Of a stretch of DNA of 64,000 nucleotides, positions 1 to 8,846 are shown piece after piece. The notes below the pieces were generated by a model that did no database searches, was not told where the DNA came from, and was given only the letters and a program-made list of their open reading frames with translations. The position numbers were made by a program, and so were the translations under genes. Positions within the stretch are counted from its first letter, which is position 1, and each line of letters opens with the position of its first letter. Source of the DNA: Planktophila grossartii (GTDB lineage Bacteria > Actinomycetota > Actinomycetes > Nanopelagicales > Nanopelagicaceae); contig OZ248345.1 in the NCBI GenBank assembly GCA_965234365.1, forward strand, positions 124,001 to 188,000, in the 5' to 3' direction.

Positions 1-414
1 CGTCGTCGCGTCGATCAATTGCACCGCACCACAGAAGGCGTTTCACATACCAATCTTGCAGATGTGCTCTCCACAAAATCTCACAGCGAAATCAAAGTCA
101 ATCAAGACCATTGGGTTCCACTTGCAGAGCGCGAACTTACCGGCGTCACACTTTTGCCGAAGGGCACTGCGCAATCTCGCGCTGAGTGGCAGCCAAATGA
201 GATTCCCGTCCCAACATATGTCAATGCACCTAAGGCTGTTCAGGCAAAGCGCATTATCGATCTGACTGAACCAGGTAAGTGGAGTGACGAACAACAGCGT
301 CTTGAGCGTGAAGCACTTGCAGCAGCTGCTCCATCACGTGATGAAGTCTTTGATCAACAACTCGCAGATGAAGCGGTTCAACGCCTCCGCGAGATGCGCG
401 CTGCAAACGAATAA
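1..414 (+). CDS. C-terminal tail of a possible SepX/GlpR-like divisome protein (partial)
   Basis: The frame is open from the first base of the window, so the 5' end lies outside; 137 residues are visible. The segment is hydrophilic with no membrane helix. It carries a stretch around PVPTYVNAPKA followed by IIDLTEPGKW and ends in a charged Glu/Ala-rich helix. From memory, a W-x-P...LPTYV-x-PKA...DL...W pattern closes the actinobacterial SepX/GlpR membrane proteins encoded near galU/moeA and upstream of pmt, which fits this position. A TTG at 19 could be an internal start but the upstream codons read on smoothly. The family assignment is tentative; that this is a real gene end is fairly sure. 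Confidence 0.5.
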   Translation, partial: RRRVDQLHRTTEGVSHTNLADVLSTKSHSEIKVNQDHWVPLAERELTGVTLLPKGTAQSRAEWQPNEIPVPTYVNAPKAVQAKRIIDLTEPGKWSDEQQRLEREALAAAAPSRDEVFDQQLADEAVQRLREMRAANE

Positions 415-417
415 GGC

Positions 418-1713
418 TTAAATCCAGCTCGCAAACCACATGCGGGCGTGCCATGCATCGTAGGTAATCACATCGCCTAGATAGAGCGGCAAGAAATATA
501 AGAAGTTAAAGAAGATCACAATAAAGGTAGCCACAACTGCTATTTCGCCGACTCTGCCGTAATTGGTAAGTATGGAACGTGCGCAATAAACGAGCGCAAG
601 AATCAGAAATGGTTCAAAGACGATTGCGTAGAAGGAGAAAACTGTTCGCTGTTGAAAGAAGAACCACGGTAAGTATCCTGCGGTGATTCCAGTGACGATT
701 ACTGTGAGAGCTGGATCCAATCTCCGCTTCGCAATACTGCGTGCCCATAAACCAAAGACAACTACTATTGCAATTGTTCCGAGCCACCATAAGAAAGGCG
801 TGCCGAGAGCGAGAATTTCTTGTGAGCAACTATCTGAGCCGCAACCCTTGGGGGTTTCGTAGAAGAAAGATGTTGGTCGACCCATGATGAGCCAACTCCA
901 GGGATTCGCTTGGTAGGTATGTTTCTCAGTAAGACCGGTATGAAAATCTAACATCTGCTGGTGGTAGTAGATAAATGAAGAAAAGATATTTGTTGAGTAG
1001 TTGCGATCCCAACCGCGATTACTTGTGAACCAACCGATCCATGATGCGGTGTAAACAAGTAATGGAGCAAAGCCAAACTGACCAATTCGTTGCAGAGTTG
1101 GTTTGATTAAGTCTCGTCCTGAGTGATGAGTAAATGCTCGATACAGACCAATCAAGCCAAAGGCGATAATGAAATAGAGCGCGCTCCACTTTGTTGCGAG
1201 AGCAAGCCCCAGAACTAAACCTGTCCACCAATATCGCTTTGTAAGGAATAGATAAGAAGAAATAAGAATAAAGAAAGCTAAGAAGTTATCAAGAAGTGCA
1301 GTTCGTGAATGCACCAGTGCTAACCCATCGATAGCCATAAGCCCACTTGCAAGCGCTGTCAGCACTGCACTTCGGAATAAGCGATGGGCAATGAGTGCAA
1401 TGAGCAGAATCATCAACGACCCTACGAGCGCTGTGGTGAATCGCCATCCAAAACCGCTGTCACCAAATACTTGTATTCCAATACCAATCAGCCATTTGCC
1501 CAGAGGTGGATGCACAATAAATTCAGGTTTTGTGCCACTAACTTCAACGCCATATTTCAGAAGATCGCGTGCACCATCGACGTAATAGACCTCATCGAAG
1601 ATAAATCCCTTGACTCTTCCCAGATCTACAAGACGGAGGATGAACGAGAGAAGTGCGATGAGTATCGGAGCGATACCTGCGACCATACCTAAAGAATATG
1701 GGAGTATTCGCAT
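418..1713 (-). CDS. pmt: Polyprenol-phosphate-mannose--protein mannosyltransferase (GT39/PMT)
   Basis: Membrane glycosyltransferase expected to move mannose from polyprenyl phosphate mannose to Ser/Thr of secreted proteins. It has many hydrophobic helices, an early loop with FDEVYYVDGA (residues 39-48; the acidic D-E pair is the GT39 catalytic signature) and HPPLGKWLIG near residue 68. At 431 residues it is shorter than the roughly 500 typical of actinobacterial Pmt. The longest frame starts at 1713, directly abutting the rsmI start at 1714. An internal ATG (Met10, base 1686) would leave a small gap and may be the real start. It lies tail-to-tail with the preceding partial gene. Orthologues sit beside rsmI in mycobacteria. 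Confidence 0.85.
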   Translation of the reverse strand: MRILPYSLGMVAGIAPILIALLSFILRLVDLGRVKGFIFDEVYYVDGARDLLKYGVEVSGTKPEFIVHPPLGKWLIGIGIQVFGDSGFGWRFTTALVGSLMILLIALIAHRLFRSAVLTALASGLMAIDGLALVHSRTALLDNFLAFFILISSYLFLTKRYWWTGLVLGLALATKWSALYFIIAFGLIGLYRAFTHHSGRDLIKPTLQRIGQFGFAPLLVYTASWIGWFTSNRGWDRNYSTNIFSSFIYYHQQMLDFHTGLTEKHTYQANPWSWLIMGRPTSFFYETPKGCGSDSCSQEILALGTPFLWWLGTIAIVVVFGLWARSIAKRRLDPALTVIVTGITAGYLPWFFFQQRTVFSFYAIVFEPFLILALVYCARSILTNYGRVGEIAVVATFIVIFFNFLYFLPLYLGDVITYDAWHARMWFASWI

Positions 1714-2556
1714 ATGGCCCTAGTTCTTGCAGCGACTCCACTCGGAAATCCGCTCGATGCGAGCCAGCGCCTCAAGAACGCGATCGAATCTGCACAAGTA
1801 ATTGCAGCTGAAGACTCACGTCGATTCCATCGTTTAGCCTCAGATCTTGGCGTCACATTTACAGCGCGGATTATCTCTTTCTTTGAAGGTAACGAGACAG
1901 ATCGCACCCAAGAGATTCTTCAACTACTTCGCGAAGGTAAAGAAGTTCTCGTTGTCACTGATGCAGGAATGCCCACCATTAGCGATCCTGGTTTTCGATT
2001 GATGCGCGATGCCATCGCAGAAAACCTTCCTACTGTTGTGATTCCAGGGCCAAGTGCTCCCACCATGGCCATTGCTTTATCAGGGTTACCAACAGATCGA
2101 TTTACCTTCGAAGGTTTTGCTCCGCGCGCACAAGGTGCCCGCAATACTTTCTACGAGAACCTTCGCTTTGAAGAGCGCACCATGGTGATCTTTGAAGCTC
2201 CACATCGCCTTCATGAATCACTCGTTGATGCCGCTGCAATTCTTGGCGAATCTCGTAAAGGTGCAATCTGTCGCGAGATGACAAAGACATATGAAGAAAC
2301 TATTCGTGGCACTCTCGCAGAACTCATCACATGGGCTGCAGGTAAAGAAGTCCTCGGCGAAATCACTTTGGTAATCGCTGGGGTTGAAGCCGGTTCACAG
2401 AGCAAGACTGCCGATGATGCAGTTGCTCGAGTCCGTGAATATGAGGCCGCTGGAATGGACCGAAAAGGTGCGATCGCCACTGTGGCCGATGAATTCGACC
2501 TTCCCAAGAAGATCGTTTATGCAGCCGTAGTCGATGCGAATAAGATGAGCAGATGA
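1714..2556 (+). CDS. rsmI: 16S rRNA (cytidine1402-2'-O)-methyltransferase RsmI
   Basis: 280 residues, normal length for RsmI, which 2'-O-methylates C1402 in the decoding centre using SAM. Tetrapyrrole-methylase fold signatures are visible: an N-terminal LAATPLGN segment, AAEDSRR near residue 33, VTDAGMPTISDPG near 82 and GPSAPTMAIALSGLP near 115. The C-terminal helical extension contains DRKGAIATVADEF. Its ATG at 1714 directly follows the start codon of the divergent pmt gene. The last codons overlap metG by 4 bases (ATGA), indicating translational coupling in an rsmI-metG-tatD-rsmA-ispE operon. Confidence 0.95.
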   Translation: MALVLAATPLGNPLDASQRLKNAIESAQVIAAEDSRRFHRLASDLGVTFTARIISFFEGNETDRTQEILQLLREGKEVLVVTDAGMPTISDPGFRLMRDAIAENLPTVVIPGPSAPTMAIALSGLPTDRFTFEGFAPRAQGARNTFYENLRFEERTMVIFEAPHRLHESLVDAAAILGESRKGAICREMTKTYEETIRGTLAELITWAAGKEVLGEITLVIAGVEAGSQSKTADDAVARVREYEAAGMDRKGAIATVADEFDLPKKIVYAAVVDANKMSR

Positions 2557-4115
2557 AGTCTTTCTACCTGACTACGCCGATTTACTATGTAAATGATGCG
2601 CCACACATTGGCCATGCATATACAACTGTTGCCGGCGATGTCCTTACTCGTTGGCACCGCCAGCGTGGTGAGTCTGTCTGGTTCCTTACAGGAACAGATG
2701 AACATGGTCAGAAGGTCATGCGCACTGCCGAACAGAACAACGTTGCTCCACAAGCATGGGTCGATAAGTTGGTTGCTGATGCATGGAAACCCAATTGGGA
2801 AGCGCTCAATATCGCCAACGATGATTTCATTCGCACCACCGAACCACGCCACACAGAGCGAGTTCAGAAGTTCTTGCAGTCACTGAAAGATTCAGGACAT
2901 ATCTATGCAGGTAAGTACGAAGGTCCTTACTGCGTTGGTTGTGAAGAATTTAAATTACCAGGCGATCTCATTGATGCAGATGGCGAGAAACTCTGCCCAA
3001 TTCACAGCAAGCCAATCGAACTCGTCAATGAGAACAACTGGTTCTTCAAGCTCTCTGAATTCGCGCAACCACTCTTAGATCATTACAAGAACAACCCTGA
3101 AGCGTGCCAGCCAGAAAGTGCGCGCAATGAAGTCGTTTCTTTCCTCGAAGGTGGCGTCTCTGATCTCTCTATCTCGCGTTCCACATTTGACTGGGGTATT
3201 CCTGTTCCTTGGGATACCGACCAAGTTGTCTACGTCTGGTTCGACGCACTTCTTAACTATGCAACAGCTGTCGGTCTTACCGATGCTCCAGATTCTGAAG
3301 GCGGCAAGAAGTTTGCAGCGACATGGCCTGCAGATGTCCACCTCGTCGGAAAAGATATTTTGCGCTTCCACGCAGTGATCTGGCCTGCGATGCTCATGGC
3401 TGCAGGAATTGAAATTCCTAAAAAGGTTTTTGCACACGGTTGGTTGCTCGTCGGTGGCGAGAAGATGTCTAAATCTAAGCTCACCGGAATTGCGCCATCA
3501 GATATCACCGATCACTTTGGCGTCGATGCGTTCCGCTATTACTTCTTACGTGCAATCCCATTTGGTAGCGATGGTTCATTCTCTTGGGAAGATATGAGCG
3601 CTCGTTACACATCAGAGCTCGCAAATGACTTCGGTAACTTGGCATCACGTCTAGCCGCGATGATTGAAAAATATTGCGGTGGAAAGATTCCAGCAGTTGC
3701 AAAGGATGCCTCCCTTGCTGCGGCACTTCAGGCAACTGTCGATAAGGCAGATGCTGCAATGGTCGCACTTGATTTCCAAGGCGGAATCAACGCAGTCATG
3801 GATTACTGCAAGCAGGTCAATGGCTATGTAACTATCAAAGAGCCTTGGATCCTTGCAAAAGATCCAGCAAACCAAGCAGTTCTTGAAGAAGTTCTCTATA
3901 ACACCGCCGAATCACTTCGCGCACTTGCCGTATTGCTCCACCCAGTTATGCCTGCAACAACTGAAATCTTGTGGGAATCACTTGGCGCGAAAGAGACTCT
4001 CGGCGAAATCGGCAAGCAAGAAATTTCTAAGGTCGCGACCTGGGGTCAGTTGCCACAAGGTGCAACTGTCACAAAGACTCCGGTCTTATTCCCACGGTTA
4101 GAAGTTAAAGAGTAA
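2553..4115 (+). CDS. metG: Methionyl-tRNA synthetase
   Basis: Charges tRNA-Met and tRNA-fMet with methionine. Class I signatures are HIGH at residues 18-21 and KMSKS at about 304-308. The connective insertion carries C-x2-C (around 127-130) and C-x2-H (around 148-151), the zinc-binding knuckle. At 520 residues it matches the short bacterial form without the C-terminal EMAP-II-like tRNA-binding domain. The ATG overlaps the rsmI stop. The initiator tRNA it would charge is at the other end of the window (62843). High confidence. Confidence 0.97.
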   Translation: MKSFYLTTPIYYVNDAPHIGHAYTTVAGDVLTRWHRQRGESVWFLTGTDEHGQKVMRTAEQNNVAPQAWVDKLVADAWKPNWEALNIANDDFIRTTEPRHTERVQKFLQSLKDSGHIYAGKYEGPYCVGCEEFKLPGDLIDADGEKLCPIHSKPIELVNENNWFFKLSEFAQPLLDHYKNNPEACQPESARNEVVSFLEGGVSDLSISRSTFDWGIPVPWDTDQVVYVWFDALLNYATAVGLTDAPDSEGGKKFAATWPADVHLVGKDILRFHAVIWPAMLMAAGIEIPKKVFAHGWLLVGGEKMSKSKLTGIAPSDITDHFGVDAFRYYFLRAIPFGSDGSFSWEDMSARYTSELANDFGNLASRLAAMIEKYCGGKIPAVAKDASLAAALQATVDKADAAMVALDFQGGINAVMDYCKQVNGYVTIKEPWILAKDPANQAVLEEVLYNTAESLRALAVLLHPVMPATTEILWESLGAKETLGEIGKQEISKVATWGQLPQGATVTKTPVLFPRLEVKE

Positions 4116-4122
4116 ATCTCTT

Positions 4123-4980
4123 ATGGCCGATCGCCACAATCGCGATATAGATCGTCAACTAGCTCCACTCCCTGAACCGCTTCCTGTCCCAACGGTTGAT
4201 GCGCATGCGCACATTGAAATCGTTACCAATGACGCACCCGATTCAGATGCAGTTCGACAAGTTCTCGATGATGCAAAGTCAGTCAATGTCGATCGCATTG
4301 TTCAGGTTGGATATTCTGCAGAACAATCTCAGTGGTGCGTTGATATGGCTAACGCTTTTCCGGGTCGCGTTCTTGCCGCTGTTGCACTTCATCCCAATGA
4401 AGCACCCGTGGTTCCAGATTTAGAAGCTGATTGGGCAATTATCGAAAAGCTTGCGCACGATCCACGCGTTCGTGCAATTGGTGAAACCGGTCTTGATTAC
4501 TTCCGCACTGAACCTGCGCTACAGAAGCGCCAACAAGAATCCTTTAAGTGGCATATTGATTTAGCCAAGCGCACCAATAAGGCGCTCGTTATTCACGACC
4601 GTGATTCACACGATGATGTTCTCGCTATCTTGCTTGAAGTTGGAGCCCCAGAAAAGACTGTCTTTCACTGCTTCTCAGGCGATGTCGAAATGGCAAAGAC
4701 CTGTATTGACCGTGGCTACATCTTGTCTTTTGCAGGCACCATGACATTTAAGAATGCGCCAGCGCTGCGCGATGCGGTCAAACTCGTTCCGCACGACCAG
4801 TTACTTGTCGAAACAGATTCACCATTCTTGGCGCCCACTCCACACCGTGGCGCACTCAATACACCTGCGCAGATCGCCAATATCGTCCGCGCCATGGCCG
4901 CTGAACGCAATGAAGATGTAGCAGAGCTAGCTACTGCGCTCTCTGTCAATGCTGAACGTATCTTCGGATCCTTTGCATGA
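4123..4980 (+). CDS. tatD: TatD-family metal-dependent deoxyribonuclease
   Basis: 285 residues of TatD/amidohydrolase TIM barrel. Metal-site motifs in order are DAHAHIE near residue 26, GETGLDYFR near 121, IHDRDSHDD near 154, FHCFSGD near 180 and ETDSPFLAP near 229. Known TatD proteins are Mg-dependent 3'-5' exonucleases acting in DNA repair or degradation. The first roughly 25 residues before the barrel are a polar extension; other start choices are possible. It starts 7 bases after metG and its stop overlaps the start of rsmA by 4 bases. In mycobacteria rpfB lies between tatD and ksgA; here nothing separates them. Confidence 0.93.
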   Translation: MADRHNRDIDRQLAPLPEPLPVPTVDAHAHIEIVTNDAPDSDAVRQVLDDAKSVNVDRIVQVGYSAEQSQWCVDMANAFPGRVLAAVALHPNEAPVVPDLEADWAIIEKLAHDPRVRAIGETGLDYFRTEPALQKRQQESFKWHIDLAKRTNKALVIHDRDSHDDVLAILLEVGAPEKTVFHCFSGDVEMAKTCIDRGYILSFAGTMTFKNAPALRDAVKLVPHDQLLVETDSPFLAPTPHRGALNTPAQIANIVRAMAAERNEDVAELATALSVNAERIFGSFA

Positions 4981-5807
4981 GCTTGCTCGGCGCTGCTGAA
5001 ATCCGCGAGCTTGCAGAAGCTCTCGATCTCAAACCTTCAAAATCATTGGGACAGAACTTTGTTCACGATGGAAATGTCTGTCGCAAGATTGTTCGCACAG
5101 CAGGATTAACTGAAAACGATGTTGCTCTCGAGATCGGACCAGGTCTTGGTTCGCTCACTCTGGCAATGTTGGAAGAAGCACGTGCAGTTGTCGCCGTGGA
5201 AATCGATGCGCGCTTAGCAAATCAGCTACCCATCACTGCCGCAAAGCATTCAGAGCGCGCAGATATCTTGACCGTTATCAACCAAGATGCGCTGACACTT
5301 AAAGACCTGCCCATTGATCCCACTGTTTTGATTGCAAACTTGCCTTATAACGTCTCTGTGCCAGTATTCCTCCATTTACTTGAAATCTTGCCATCGCTAC
5401 GTAGTGGTGTTGTTATGGTGCAAGCAGAGGTAGCTGATCGATTAGCTGCGAAACCGAATTCAAAAGAGTATGGAATCCCCAGCGTGAAAGCTGCATGGTG
5501 GGCTGATGTCACGGGTGCAGGCTCTGTTTCGCGCAACATCTTCTGGCCGCAACCTAATGTGGATTCCAAACTCGTTGGATTTAAGCGCCGTGAGACACCA
5601 GGCGATGAAGAACTTCGCAAGAAGGTATTTGCGATTATTGATTTAGCTTTTGCTCAACGTCGCAAGATGCTTCGCTCTGCGCTCTCATCAATGTATGGCG
5701 GATCAGCTGCAGCTGAAGAGGTATTGAGTGCGGCAGGAATCGATCCCACGCTTCGCGGAGAAGCGCTCGATATCCATGGCTTCTGCGCAATTGCGAAACA
5801 GGGGTAA
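4977..5807 (+). CDS. rsmA: 16S rRNA dimethyladenosine transferase RsmA/KsgA
   Basis: Dimethylates A1518 and A1519 of 16S rRNA. The opening PSKSLGQNFVHD matches the KsgA N-terminus, the SAM-binding motif LEIGPGLGSLT is at about 52-62, and the adenosine-binding NLPYN is at about 120-124. FAQRRKMLRSAL near 220 is the typical C-terminal signature. 276 residues is normal. The ATG overlaps the tatD stop (ATGA), so it is translationally coupled. Confidence 0.96.
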   Translation: MSLLGAAEIRELAEALDLKPSKSLGQNFVHDGNVCRKIVRTAGLTENDVALEIGPGLGSLTLAMLEEARAVVAVEIDARLANQLPITAAKHSERADILTVINQDALTLKDLPIDPTVLIANLPYNVSVPVFLHLLEILPSLRSGVVMVQAEVADRLAAKPNSKEYGIPSVKAAWWADVTGAGSVSRNIFWPQPNVDSKLVGFKRRETPGDEELRKKVFAIIDLAFAQRRKMLRSALSSMYGGSAAAEEVLSAAGIDPTLRGEALDIHGFCAIAKQG

Positions 5808-5816
5808 GGTTTCAAC

Positions 5817-6728
5817 GTGGCACATAGTTCAGTGACGGTACGAGTACCTGCAAAGGTTAATTTGCAGTTATCTGTCGGACCTCGTGAAGCCGATGGTTAT
5901 CACAACCTCGTCTCTGTATTTCAAGCTATCTCAATCTTTGACGATGTCACCGTTTCCAAATCAAATCCGGGCAGCGGCATCACTATTTCAGTAACTGGCG
6001 AGCACACACATGGCGTGCCAGAGGATCACTCAAACCTTGCAGTAAAAGCTGCTCAGATGGTTGGCGAGAAGTTCGATTTCGATGTTGATGTTCATATCGA
6101 AATCAAGAAATCGATTCCTGTTGCAGGCGGCATGGCTGGCGGAAGCGCTGATGCTGCAGGCACATTGGTCGCTATGGATGCGCTCTTTCAACTCGAGATG
6201 TCGCGCGAGGAGTTGCATGCACTTGGTTCAGAGTTAGGTAGCGATGTTCCTTTCATGATTTCTGGCGGCACAGCAATTGGCCAAGGCCATGGAGATCAAC
6301 TCACCGCAGCGCTTTCTCGCGGCACCTATCACTGGGTATTGGCGCTTTCGAGCGTCGGTTTATCTACTCCTGCTGTCTACACAGAATGCGATCGCATGCG
6401 CGCAGAGCTCGATATTGCACCTCCTCAAGTTTCCGATCAGTTGATGCAATCTCTTCTTGCTGCTGATGCCGATGCAGTGGGTCGCGCCTTAACTAATGAT
6501 TTACAGAATGCTGCTTGTTCTTTACGTCCGGCTCTGAGTTTGGTTCTTGAAGTAGGCCGTGATTACGGCGCACTTGGTGCAATCGTTTCGGGCTCTGGCC
6601 CCACTGTTGCATTCTTGGTTGCCGATGAAGATTCAGGACTTGATTTAGCTGTGGCGCTGACAGCAAGCGGTGTTGTCGGAAGCGTTGCTCGTGCACATGG
6701 ACCAGTGCATGGCGCGAAAGTTATTTAA
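5817..6728 (+). CDS. ispE: 4-diphosphocytidyl-2-C-methyl-D-erythritol kinase
   Basis: GHMP kinase of the MEP isoprenoid pathway, phosphorylating CDP-ME. It begins VRVPAKVNLQLSVG, the usual IspE start, and has the ATP-binding loop PVAGGMAGGSADAAG near residue 102 and a C-terminal GAIVSGSGPTVAF. 303 residues is normal. The start is GTG at 5817, nine bases after the rsmA stop; a purine-rich stretch (AGGGGTAAGG) precedes it. Together with ispH at 35842 it shows the organism uses the MEP pathway. It ends tail-to-tail with the MarR gene, 9 bases apart. Confidence 0.95.
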   Translation: MAHSSVTVRVPAKVNLQLSVGPREADGYHNLVSVFQAISIFDDVTVSKSNPGSGITISVTGEHTHGVPEDHSNLAVKAAQMVGEKFDFDVDVHIEIKKSIPVAGGMAGGSADAAGTLVAMDALFQLEMSREELHALGSELGSDVPFMISGGTAIGQGHGDQLTAALSRGTYHWVLALSSVGLSTPAVYTECDRMRAELDIAPPQVSDQLMQSLLAADADAVGRALTNDLQNAACSLRPALSLVLEVGRDYGALGAIVSGSGPTVAFLVADEDSGLDLAVALTASGVVGSVARAHGPVHGAKVI

Positions 6729-6737
6729 TCTGCTTAT

Positions 6738-7247
6738 TTATTCTTGATCAAACTCTGTAACAAGTTTGCTGAGCAAGTCAGCTAGGGTTTCGCGATCTTT
6801 TGCTGAGAGAGTTCCGAGCAATTCGCGTTCATTCTCAAGCAGACCTTCGAGCGCAGAGTCAACAGCGCGCATTCCAGATTTTGTAAGAGTTACGAGTGAA
6901 CCGCGACCATCATCAGGATCTTGCTCGCGAGTAATGAGTTGGAGTTCTTCGAGGCGATCAAGGCGATTGGTCATGGTTCCACTTGTCACCATGGTCTCTT
7001 GCATTAATTGACCAGGAGAAAGTTGATGTGGTTCGCCTGCGCGACGAAGGGCAGCGAGAACATCGAAGCCCCAATTTTCAAGATCACCGAATGCATCGCG
7101 ACGAGCGATATCGAGGTGGCGGGCGATACGAGTGATGCGGCTCAGAACAGCCAGGGGAGAGAGGTCGAGGTCTGGCCGCTCGCGCTTCCAGGCAGCTATG
7201 AGGCGGTCTACTTCATCCCGCTCAAGAGGATTCGATTTGCTCTGCAT
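6738..7247 (-). CDS. MarR-family transcriptional regulator
   Basis: 169-residue winged-helix repressor. The core LSPGQLMQETMVTSGTMTNRLDRLEE (helix-turn-helix, about residues 75-100) is followed by the wing DPDDGRGSLVTLTKSG, typical of MarR proteins. It is transcribed away from tRNA-Gln, with about 55 bases between. No target can be read from the sequence; autoregulation or control of an exporter is common in the family but is not shown here. Confidence 0.88.
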   Translation of the reverse strand: MQSKSNPLERDEVDRLIAAWKRERPDLDLSPLAVLSRITRIARHLDIARRDAFGDLENWGFDVLAALRRAGEPHQLSPGQLMQETMVTSGTMTNRLDRLEELQLITREQDPDDGRGSLVTLTKSGMRAVDSALEGLLENERELLGTLSAKDRETLADLLSKLVTEFDQE

Positions 7248-7301
7248 AAGAAATGAGTTTAGTGGTCGCGAGCACTACCGAAGATAAGGGAGAATATAGG
7301 T

Positions 7302-7376
7302 TCCGCCATTGTGTAGTGGCTAGCACATGGGCCTTTGAAGCCCAGGGTCCAGGATCGATACCTGGTGGCGGAGCCA
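7302..7376 (+). tRNA. tRNA-Gln (TTG anticodon)
   Basis: Cloverleaf read by hand. Acceptor arms are TCCGCCA (7302-7308) and TGGCGGA (7366-7372). The D-arm pairs GTGT with GCAC, and the anticodon stem TGGGC/GCCCA holds loop CTTTGAA with anticodon TTG at 7335-7337. The T-stem is CCAGG/CCTGG, discriminator G at 7373, and CCA is encoded (7374-7376). The T-loop reads ATCGATA rather than the canonical TTCRANY. It lies between marR and glmU, 37 bases before the glmU start. Confidence 0.92.
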
Positions 7377-7413
7377 CCGTTTCAATCTCAGCCTTAGCAA
7401 GTAGACTGCACAC

Positions 7414-8841
7414 ATGAGCCTCGAAACAGTAGTGATTCTCGCTGCTGGAGAAGGCACTCGCATGAAGTCGAGTACCCCCAAGGTTCTCCATCCAATCTCA
7501 GGTCGTTCCCTTGTCGGCCATGTTCTCCATGCTGTCGATGCGCTCGCGCCTAAACATGTGCGCGTTGTTGTCGGCGCAGGTCGCGAACAAGTAGAAGCTC
7601 ACCTTTCAGAAGTAGCTCCTCATGTCACCACTGTCTTCCAAGAAAAGCGCGGCGGCACAGGCCACGCAACTCAATTGGCGCTCGATGGCTTGAAAGCAAC
7701 CGGAACAATCTTGGTTCTTGCAGGCGATACCCCAATGCTGACCGGTTCATCTCTTGCTCAGTTACTTGAAGAACATCATGCAGGTGGATTTACTGCATCT
7801 GTACTTACTGCAGAACATCCAGATCCAACCGGCTACGGTCGCATCATTCGTGGCGATGACGATTCGCTTCTTCGCATTGTTGAAGAGCGCGATGCCGATG
7901 AACTTCAACGCGACATCCTCGAAGTGAACTCTGGTGTCTATGCATTTGATGCGGTCAAACTTGCTGGGGCGATTGGAAAGCTGAAGAACGATAATTCTCA
8001 GGGCGAGCTCTATCTCACCGATGTCATTGAAATTCTTCGCAATGAAGGCGGAAAGATTGCGGCTGTTCTTATCGATGACTTCATCGAAATTCTGGGCGTC
8101 AATGATCGCGTACAGCTTGCTGAATCAGCAGCCTTACTGCGCGATCGCATTAATGAAGATTTGATGCGCGCTGGCGTCACCATCGTCGATCCTTTGAGCA
8201 CATGGGTAGATGCAACAGCTACAGTCGCAAACGATGTTGTCTTAATGCCTGGCACTGCAATTAGCGGCACGACGACAGTCGCTACCGGCGCTGTTATTGG
8301 CCCACGTACAACTCTTGTCGATTGCACAGTAGGAACAGGTGCGCGTGTTATTGAATCACGTGCAACAGAAGCAATCATTGGCGATGGCGTAAACGTTGGT
8401 CCTTTCACATTCTTACGTCCTGGAACTAAGTTGCTTCCCAACTCTAAGGTTGGCGCATATGTTGAGATGAAGAATGCAACCTTGGGTGAAGGTTCAAAGG
8501 TTCCGCATCTTTCTTACGTCGGAGACGCTGTTATCGGTGAAGGCAGCAATATCGGCGCTGCAACTATCTTTGTTAACTATGACGGTGTTGAAAAGCATTA
8601 CACCGTGGTTGGTGATCACGTCCGAATCGGAAGCGATTCAATGTTGGTAGCCCCAGTCACAATCGGCGATGGCGCGTACACAGCTGCCGGTTCTGTGATT
8701 ACCGAAGATGTTCCTCCTGGCGCAATTGGTGTCGGTAGGGCAAAGCAGCGAAATGTAATAGGTTGGGTTCTGCGTAAGCGTCCCGGCACTAAATCTGCTG
8801 AGGCGGCATCGCGCCACAGCACCGATGAGCAGAAGGGCTAA
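7414..8841 (+). CDS. glmU: Bifunctional N-acetylglucosamine-1-phosphate uridyltransferase / glucosamine-1-phosphate acetyltransferase
   Basis: Makes UDP-GlcNAc for peptidoglycan. The N-terminal uridyltransferase opens with ILAAGEGTRMKSS (residues 8-20) and has GGTGHATQLAL and GYGRIIR motifs. The C-terminal left-handed beta-helix (about 255-450) has hexapeptide repeats, with HLSYVGDAVIGEGSNIGA carrying the conserved acetyl-CoA-site His/Tyr region. 475 residues is normal. No strong ribosome site precedes the ATG. It runs straight into prs, 5 bases apart. Confidence 0.96.
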   Translation: MSLETVVILAAGEGTRMKSSTPKVLHPISGRSLVGHVLHAVDALAPKHVRVVVGAGREQVEAHLSEVAPHVTTVFQEKRGGTGHATQLALDGLKATGTILVLAGDTPMLTGSSLAQLLEEHHAGGFTASVLTAEHPDPTGYGRIIRGDDDSLLRIVEERDADELQRDILEVNSGVYAFDAVKLAGAIGKLKNDNSQGELYLTDVIEILRNEGGKIAAVLIDDFIEILGVNDRVQLAESAALLRDRINEDLMRAGVTIVDPLSTWVDATATVANDVVLMPGTAISGTTTVATGAVIGPRTTLVDCTVGTGARVIESRATEAIIGDGVNVGPFTFLRPGTKLLPNSKVGAYVEMKNATLGEGSKVPHLSYVGDAVIGEGSNIGAATIFVNYDGVEKHYTVVGDHVRIGSDSMLVAPVTIGDGAYTAAGSVITEDVPPGAIGVGRAKQRNVIGWVLRKRPGTKSAEAASRHSTDEQKG

Positions 8842-8846
8842 CTTCC

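Noticed and set aside
19..21. TTG at 19 as the start of the first gene
   Set aside because: The frame is open to the window edge and the fragment looks like a protein tail, so a truncated gene is more likely.
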